40,596 nucleotides of DNA, taken from assembly GCA_018303025.1 (NCBI GenBank), contig JAGVYZ010000020.1, forward strand, positions 1 to 40,596. The letters are read 5' to 3'. The DNA comes from Candidatus Woesearchaeota archaeon (GTDB lineage Archaea; Nanobdellota; Nanobdellia; SCGC-AAA011-G17; GW2011-AR20). Below the pieces are notes generated by a model. The model saw only the letters and a list, made by a program, of their open reading frames with translations. It searched no databases and was not told the DNA's origin. Below are positions 34,896 to 40,596 of this stretch, piece by piece (position 1 is the first letter of the stretch; the number at the start of each line of letters is the position of its first letter). The translations under genes were made by a program, and so were the position numbers.

Positions 34896-35786
34896 TTGAG
34901 TTTTAATAACATGGAAAGATTAAATTTTCATGATGAGATTAAGAAGAACAAGATTTATTCTGGATTGCTTATACTAATAGTATTTGCTGTTTTATTTGCA
35001 TTAGCTTATGTTATAATGAGAATATTTTCTCCTGGTAGTTTCTTTTTTATTATGATTGTTGCTATTGTTATATCATTGCTTTATATTGTGATTGGATATT
35101 ATAATTCAGCTAAGATTGCTGTTGCTTCTGTTAATGCGAAAGAAGCTTCTACGAGTGAATATAGGCAGTATCATGACTTAGTTGAAGGATTATGTTTGGC
35201 TTCTGGATTGCCTAAACCTAAATTGTATATTATGCAAAATGAACAGATAAATGCATTTGCTTCTGGAAGAGATCCTAAGAATGCGGTTATTTGCGTTACA
35301 ACTGGATGTTTAAATAAATTAAACAAACAAGAGCTAGAAGGTGTTTTATCTCATGAGCTTTCTCATATTGCTAATTATGACATAAGATTCATGACATTAA
35401 CTGCTGTATTAGTCGGAATGATTGCTATTATTTCTGAAATATTTTTGAGAAGCTTATGGTTTAGAGGCAATGACAGAGATAACAAAGGTGGAGCTATTCT
35501 TATTGTTATTGGAATAGTATTAGCTATCTTAGCTCCTTTAATAACGCAATTAGTGCAGTTTGCTATTTCAAGAAAAAGAGAATTAGTAGCTGACTCAAAT
35601 GCTGTCAAGTTTACAAGAAGTCCTACTGGATTGATAAATGCACTAACTAAGATTAAAGATAATAAAGACATGAAAGTAAGTGGGGCTGTTGCTCCTTTGT
35701 TTTTAGCTAAGCCTTCTAATGTTGCTAATTTATTTGAAACTCATCCGCCTTTAACTGAAAGAATTGAAAGATTGAAAAAAATGTAA
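34896..35786 (+). CDS. htpX: HtpX-family membrane metalloprotease (start possibly internal, MERLNFHDEI)
   Basis: GVLSHELSHIANYD (HExxH), N-terminal TM segments, RKRELVADSNAVKFT. Confidence 0.94.
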   Translation: MSFNNMERLNFHDEIKKNKIYSGLLILIVFAVLFALAYVIMRIFSPGSFFFIMIVAIVISLLYIVIGYYNSAKIAVASVNAKEASTSEYRQYHDLVEGLCLASGLPKPKLYIMQNEQINAFASGRDPKNAVICVTTGCLNKLNKQELEGVLSHELSHIANYDIRFMTLTAVLVGMIAIISEIFLRSLWFRGNDRDNKGGAILIVIGIVLAILAPLITQLVQFAISRKRELVADSNAVKFTRSPTGLINALTKIKDNKDMKVSGAVAPLFLAKPSNVANLFETHPPLTERIERLKKM

Positions 35787-35788
35787 TT

Positions 35789-37108
35789 TTATTTTAAAAT
35801 TCTTTCAACATCTCTCCAGCCAATATCTGTTCTATAATGCAGGTTATTTCCTTCTATTGAAATATATGCAATAGCTGAATAAGCACGCTGCCTTGCTTCT
35901 AAAATATCTTTTCCTTCTGCAACAACACTAAATAATCTTCCTCCATTAGCATAAGTTTTTCCATCTATAATATCAATTCCTGCTCCAAATATATTTATTC
36001 CTTCTAATTGCATTGCTTGTTCAAGTCCATAAATTCTTTTTCCTCTGGCTTGTGAATAATCTTGAGGATAACCGCGAGATGCACCTACTATACAAACCCT
36101 TGTTTTATTATCTTGAGAAATCTTTACTTGATTAAGCCTTTTTTCTAAACAAGCCTGTATAAGGTCTAGGTAATCTGTTTTTAAAGATGGAAGAACAACC
36201 TGGCATTCTGGGTCTCCCCATCTTGCATTGTATTCTATATTCATTAATTTTCCATTAACAACAATTCCGCCTAAATAAAGAATTCCTGTAAAAGGAACTC
36301 CTTCTGAAGCCATACCTAAAATTACTTTTGAAATCATTTGTTTTTCTATTTCATCTTTTAAAGGATTGGTTATTAATGCAGGCGAAATAGCACCCATTCC
36401 GCCTGTTTGCTCTCCTTCATCAAAATTATTAACTGTTTTATTATCCTGAGCTGATTTAAATATTCTATAAGACAATCCATCACTTATTGCATAATATGAA
36501 AATTCTTCTCCTACTAATCCTTCTTCAATTAAAAATCTTCTTCCAGCTCTATCTGGGAATGTTTTCATTAATCTAATATTTTGAATAGCTTGTTCTAATG
36601 TTGTTGATTTAAGTGCACCTTTACCTGCACACAAACCGATTGCTTTTATGTAGAATATTCCTGGATTTTCTTGATAAAGTCTTGTTACATATTCTATTGC
36701 TGAAGCTTCATTATCAAAATATCTAAATTTAGGATGTGGAATTTCTTGTCTTTGCATAAACTGACGAGCCCAATTTTTATCACTTTCAATTCTTGCTGCT
36801 AATTTTGTTGGGCCAAATACCTGAAAACCATTTTGCTGCAATAAATCTACTGTGCCTGATGCAAGTGCATCATCCTGGGCAACATCAATTAAATCAGGCT
36901 TATATTCTTCTGCAATTCTAAGAATAGATATTGGATCTTTTAATGAACTCCTTTTGTCTACAATAACATTCTTTTTCCTCCAGTTTAGAAAGTCATTTCC
37001 AGGAGTAACTATCACTCTTTCTACTTGAGGACTATTTCTATATGCATGAGAGATTACATCTTCTCTTGCTCCATTGCCAACAATCATAACAGAAAGCCCT
37101 CTTACCAT
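35789..37108 (-). CDS. purD: Phosphoribosylamine-glycine ligase-like ATP-grasp enzyme
   Basis: VMIVGNGAREDVISHAYRNS, FGPTKLAARIESDKNWARQFM, RFLIEEGLVGEEFSYYAISDG, NIEYNARWGDPECQVVLP. Confidence 0.88.
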   Translation of the reverse strand: MVRGLSVMIVGNGAREDVISHAYRNSPQVERVIVTPGNDFLNWRKKNVIVDKRSSLKDPISILRIAEEYKPDLIDVAQDDALASGTVDLLQQNGFQVFGPTKLAARIESDKNWARQFMQRQEIPHPKFRYFDNEASAIEYVTRLYQENPGIFYIKAIGLCAGKGALKSTTLEQAIQNIRLMKTFPDRAGRRFLIEEGLVGEEFSYYAISDGLSYRIFKSAQDNKTVNNFDEGEQTGGMGAISPALITNPLKDEIEKQMISKVILGMASEGVPFTGILYLGGIVVNGKLMNIEYNARWGDPECQVVLPSLKTDYLDLIQACLEKRLNQVKISQDNKTRVCIVGASRGYPQDYSQARGKRIYGLEQAMQLEGINIFGAGIDIIDGKTYANGGRLFSVVAEGKDILEARQRAYSAIAYISIEGNNLHYRTDIGWRDVERILK

Positions 37109-37209
37109 TTTTTTATGATTCTAAAGGAATTAATAAAGAGTTCTATATTTTAATATATAATTGAAAAAAATGTAGATATCTTTAAATATATCTTCTATGT
37201 TTTCATTAC

Positions 37210-38694
37210 ATGCTAACCAATGTATTAATTGGAGGAAAAGCTGGACAGGGTCCTAATGTTTTAGCGAACATTATTTCTGAGATTTTAGTTAAAACAGGAT
37301 ACTATGTTTTTCTTTCAAGAGAATATGAATCAGTAATAAGAGGTGGACATAATTATAATATATTAACTTTCTCTGATACTAAAGTTTATAGCAATGAGAA
37401 TAAGATTGATATTTTAATTTGCCTGGATGATAATACTGAATTAGTTCATAAAAGCAAAATAAGAAAAGAGACACTTGTTTTGAGAAATAAAGACAATAAA
37501 GAGAATATTTATTTTGCCGGGAAATTATTAAAGATATTGGGTTTTGATTTTAAATTTTTGGAAATTGAAATTAAAAAATTAAGGAATTTCGATGCTAATT
37601 TGAAAAATGCAAAAGAAGGTTATGAAAGCGAAAATTCTAAATTTAACTTAAAAACTTCTAAGAATAAAACTAATTATTTCATGAATGGCGCTCAGGGTGT
37701 AAAAGAAGGTGCTTTGAAGGGTGGAATGGATGTTTATTTTGCTTATCCAATGACACCAGCTACTTCTCTTTTATCTGAACTAGCTGAGAAACAAGTTGAG
37801 AATAATATTTTAACATTAGAATTGGAAAATGAGATTGCTGTTTTTAATGCTGCTATTGGAAGTGCTATTACTGGTGCTAAATCAATGGTTGGAACTTCTG
37901 GCGGCGGATTTGATTTAATGACAGAAGCTTTAAGTTTAGCTGGTATTGGAGAAATTCCTGTTGTTGCTTATTTAGCTCAAAGACCAGGACCTGCTACTGG
38001 TGTTGCTACTAAAACAGCTCAGGGTGACTTGAATATTGCTTTATATTCTGGGCATGGTGAATTTTCAAGAGTTGTTGTTGCTCCTGGCGACCCAATAGAA
38101 AGTGCTGAATTAACTTCTGCTTTGTTTTATTTATCCCAGAAATTTAAAATTCCCTGTTTGATATTATCTGACAAGCAATTAGCTGAAAGCTTTTACACAT
38201 TAAACGGGAAAGCTAATATTGTGAAATCTGAAAAATTAACTTCTTTGAAAAGATACAATAGCTATGAACATCTTGATTCTGGGGAAGCTACTGAAGATAC
38301 TGCAATTGTTGAAAAAAATGTTGAAAGAAGATTAATGAAGGCTAATGAAATAAAAAGAGAAGTTGAGAAATTAGAAACTTGCAAGGTTTATGGAAAAGGA
38401 AAAACTTTAATTGTTGGATGGGGTTCTACTAAAGGCGCTATTTTTGATGCTATACAAGGATTAGATGCAAGATTTTTACAAGTACTTTATTTAGAACCAT
38501 TTTCTGATAAAATAGTTGCTGAATTAAAAAAAGCTGATAATATAATTGTTGTTGAAAATAATGCAACTGCCCAGTTGGCTAATTTGATTACTGCTAAGAC
38601 TGGAATTTTTATTAAAAATAAAATTTTGAAATACAATGGACTGCCTTTTTACTCTGATGAGCTAAAAGAAGAGATAAAGAAGAGGATGAAATGA
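37210..38694 (+). CDS. 2-oxoacid:ferredoxin oxidoreductase, fused gamma-alpha subunit
   Basis: GGKAGQGPNVLANIISEI...VIRGGHN (gamma); NGAQGVKEGALKGGMDVYFAYPMTPAT...MVGTSGGGFDLMTEALSLAG (alpha). Confidence 0.93.
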   Translation: MLTNVLIGGKAGQGPNVLANIISEILVKTGYYVFLSREYESVIRGGHNYNILTFSDTKVYSNENKIDILICLDDNTELVHKSKIRKETLVLRNKDNKENIYFAGKLLKILGFDFKFLEIEIKKLRNFDANLKNAKEGYESENSKFNLKTSKNKTNYFMNGAQGVKEGALKGGMDVYFAYPMTPATSLLSELAEKQVENNILTLELENEIAVFNAAIGSAITGAKSMVGTSGGGFDLMTEALSLAGIGEIPVVAYLAQRPGPATGVATKTAQGDLNIALYSGHGEFSRVVVAPGDPIESAELTSALFYLSQKFKIPCLILSDKQLAESFYTLNGKANIVKSEKLTSLKRYNSYEHLDSGEATEDTAIVEKNVERRLMKANEIKREVEKLETCKVYGKGKTLIVGWGSTKGAIFDAIQGLDARFLQVLYLEPFSDKIVAELKKADNIIVVENNATAQLANLITAKTGIFIKNKILKYNGLPFYSDELKEEIKKRMK

Positions 38695-38945
38695 TAACTA
38701 AGGAAGACTTTGAGATATTACATTGGGTAGAATTTATGAATTATAATGATCCAAAAAAATTGTCACAACAAATGGGTCTATCAGAAAAAGAAGCTGAAAT
38801 AAAAATGAAAGAGCTTGAAAAAAATGAGTTAATCATAAGAGAATGCCGCTTTGGAAAACTTTATGGTTATAAATTAACAGAAAAAGGGCTAAAAATTTGG
38901 AATGCTAAAAGATATTTAAACTGGAAATTGGGATTAGGATATTAA
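38691..38945 (+). CDS. Small winged-helix protein between oxidoreductase subunits
   Basis: KLSQQMGLSEKEAEIKMKELEKNELIIRECRFGKLYGYKLTEKGLKIW; ATGA overlap with the alpha subunit gene. Confidence 0.75.
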   Translation: MITKEDFEILHWVEFMNYNDPKKLSQQMGLSEKEAEIKMKELEKNELIIRECRFGKLYGYKLTEKGLKIWNAKRYLNWKLGLGY

Positions 38946-38946
38946 A

Positions 38947-39783
38947 ATGGAAAATTTAAATACAATGATTAAACCAACATGGTGTCCTGGATGCTTTAAT
39001 TTTCAAATACTTACTGGGGTAAAAAATGTAGTCTTTAATGAACTCAATTCTGGGAAAAAGAGGGATGAATTTGCAATTGTTTCTGGAATTGGATGTCATG
39101 CAAAGATATTTGATTATCTGAATATAAACGGAATCAATACTTTGCATGGCAGAGTTCTGCCTACTTGCTTTGGAATAAAAATAGGGAATCCTAATCTGAA
39201 AGTCATTGGATTTTCTGGTGATGGTGATGCATATGCAGAAGGAATGGAACATTTAGTTCATATGGCAAGGTATAATGTTGACATGAAATATATTATTCAT
39301 GACAATCAGGTATTTGCTTTAACTACTGGACAATCTACACCTACAACTGAAATTGGATTTAAAGATAAGACTAATCCTTTAGGCGCTAAACTGAATCCAT
39401 TAAATCCAATTAAATTAATGTTATCTTTAAATGTTGGATTTGTAGCTAGGGTATTTGCTGATGTGAAATCTGTTGAAGATGTATTAAAAGAAGCTTTGAA
39501 ATATAAAGGATTTGCATTTATTGAAGTAATACAGCCTTGTCTGATATTTCACCAGGATACTGGTTTTAAAGAAAGGATATATTCTTTGCAGGAAGCTAAG
39601 CATGATAAGACTAATATTACTGAAGCTTTGAAAAAAGCTGAAGAATTTGATTATAATGATTCTAAAAGCAAGATTCCAACTGGAATATTCTACCAGAAAG
39701 AAAGAGAGATTTTTGAAGACAAGTTTGAACAATTAAAGAAATTAAAAGATAAGAAAATGTCCTGGAAGGATATTAAAAGATGA
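38947..39783 (+). CDS. 2-oxoacid:ferredoxin oxidoreductase beta subunit
   Basis: TWCPGCFNFQIL, GIGCHAKIFDYL, LHGRVLPTCFGIKIGNPNLKVIGFSGDGDAYAEGMEHLVHMAR. Confidence 0.95.
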   Translation: MENLNTMIKPTWCPGCFNFQILTGVKNVVFNELNSGKKRDEFAIVSGIGCHAKIFDYLNINGINTLHGRVLPTCFGIKIGNPNLKVIGFSGDGDAYAEGMEHLVHMARYNVDMKYIIHDNQVFALTTGQSTPTTEIGFKDKTNPLGAKLNPLNPIKLMLSLNVGFVARVFADVKSVEDVLKEALKYKGFAFIEVIQPCLIFHQDTGFKERIYSLQEAKHDKTNITEALKKAEEFDYNDSKSKIPTGIFYQKEREIFEDKFEQLKKLKDKKMSWKDIKR

Positions 39784-40596
39784 ATGACAAGAATTTAGAC
39801 TTAAATTCTTTAAAAAATGAAAAATTAATTGCTCTTCTTGCTCCTTCTTTTGCTGTAATGTTTGATTATCCTGAAATAATATTAAAGTTGCGTAAACTTG
39901 GATTTGATAAAGTTGTTGAATTAACTTTTGGCGCTAAACTTGTTAATCATGAATATCATAAGATTCTGAAAAATTCTAAAAAATTATTAATTTCTACTGT
40001 TTGCCCTGGTGTTGTTGAGACTATTAAAAATAAATATCCTAAATTTATTAAAAACTTGATTTCTGTTGATAGTCCAATGGTTGCTACTGCTAAAATATGC
40101 AAAAGAGTTTATCCTAATCATAAAACCTGCTTTATTTCACCTTGCACTTTTAAGAAAATAGAAGCAAGAAATTCTGATTATGTTGATTATGTTATTGATT
40201 ATATGGAACTTGCTAAATTAGTTTCTAATATTTCTGTTAAAGGAAAGGATAATTTTGACATGTTTTACAATGAATATACTAAAGTTTATCCATTATCAGG
40301 AGGGCTATCTAAAACAGCTCATTTGAAAGGAATAATTAAACCTGGGGAAGAGATATGCATTGATGGAATTGTAAACATAATTAAATTTTTAGAAAATCCT
40401 GATCCTAAAGTAAGATTTATGGATGTTACTTTTTGCGTTGGAGGTTGTATTGGCGGACCTTTTGTAAACTCTAATCTGGATATTGAAGGAAGAAAGAAAA
40501 GAATTTTAGATTATACAAAAAAATCTTCTGCTCTTGATATTCCTAAAGAAAGTAAAGGCATTTTAGAAGTTGCAAAAGGAATAAAATTTAAGACGA
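39780..40596 (+). CDS. [FeFe]-hydrogenase large-subunit C-terminal (H-cluster-like) domain protein, partial, runs off right edge
   Basis: Own translation: LLAPSFAVMFDYPEIILKLRKLGFDKVVELTFGAKLV...STVCPGVVETIKNKYP...ISPCTFKKIEARNSDYVDYVIDYMEL...YPLSGGLSKTAHLKG...MDVTFCVGGCIGGPF. Absent from ORF track because it is incomplete. Confidence 0.82.
   Translation, partial: MNDKNLDLNSLKNEKLIALLAPSFAVMFDYPEIILKLRKLGFDKVVELTFGAKLVNHEYHKILKNSKKLLISTVCPGVVETIKNKYPKFIKNLISVDSPMVATAKICKRVYPNHKTCFISPCTFKKIEARNSDYVDYVIDYMELAKLVSNISVKGKDNFDMFYNEYTKVYPLSGGLSKTAHLKGIIKPGEEICIDGIVNIIKFLENPDPKVRFMDVTFCVGGCIGGPFVNSNLDIEGRKKRILDYTKKSSALDIPKESKGILEVAKGIKFKT

Noticed and set aside
1-40596. tRNA or rRNA genes
   Set aside because: No convincing cloverleaf or rRNA sequence found by eye; only a weak tRNA-like layout at about 1800-1880, reported as a candidate ncRNA.

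Overview
This is an AT-rich window, most likely from a DPANN-type archaeon (Woesearchaeota/Pacearchaeota-like by gene content; an inference). It falls into two parts. (1) About 1-13.4 kb is an accessory island of defence, toxin-antitoxin and orphan DNA-binding genes: partial DUF262, RecB/Cas4-like PD-(D/E)XK nuclease, DUF1016/YhcG nuclease, two AlbA_2/Schlafen-type ATPase-wHTH paralogs, HEAT/TPR/SEC-C protein, AbiEi-AbiEii, Fic, KilA-N, and several gene remnants. (2) About 13.4-40.6 kb is mostly ordinary chromosome: ThrRS, MetK, Tgt, ABC exporter, LemA, HtpX, PurD-like and 2-oxoacid:ferredoxin oxidoreductase, plus lineage-specific hypotheticals, RelBE, MNT-HEPN and a decayed VapBC. The strongest candidate for an undescribed system is a ~55-67 nt repeat. 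It occurs five times, always in the same orientation, partitions the island into gene modules, has a partly covarying hairpin, and in one case sits exactly at the truncation point of a DUF1016 gene. A second theme is in-frame DNA palindromes or tandem repeats inside unrelated accessory genes (DUF1016, RhuM remnant, KilA-N, AlbA paralogs). In the two DUF1016 copies the position and 19-nt length are conserved but the sequence is not. Other notable items are an [FeFe]-hydrogenase-like H-cluster protein directly after the ferredoxin oxidoreductase genes (right edge), an ArmA/Rmt (FmrO)-like methyltransferase, a Fic gene frameshifted by a 22-bp duplication, and bacterial-type ThrRS, MetK and Tgt. 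All assignments were made by reading the sequence; no database search or folding program was run.
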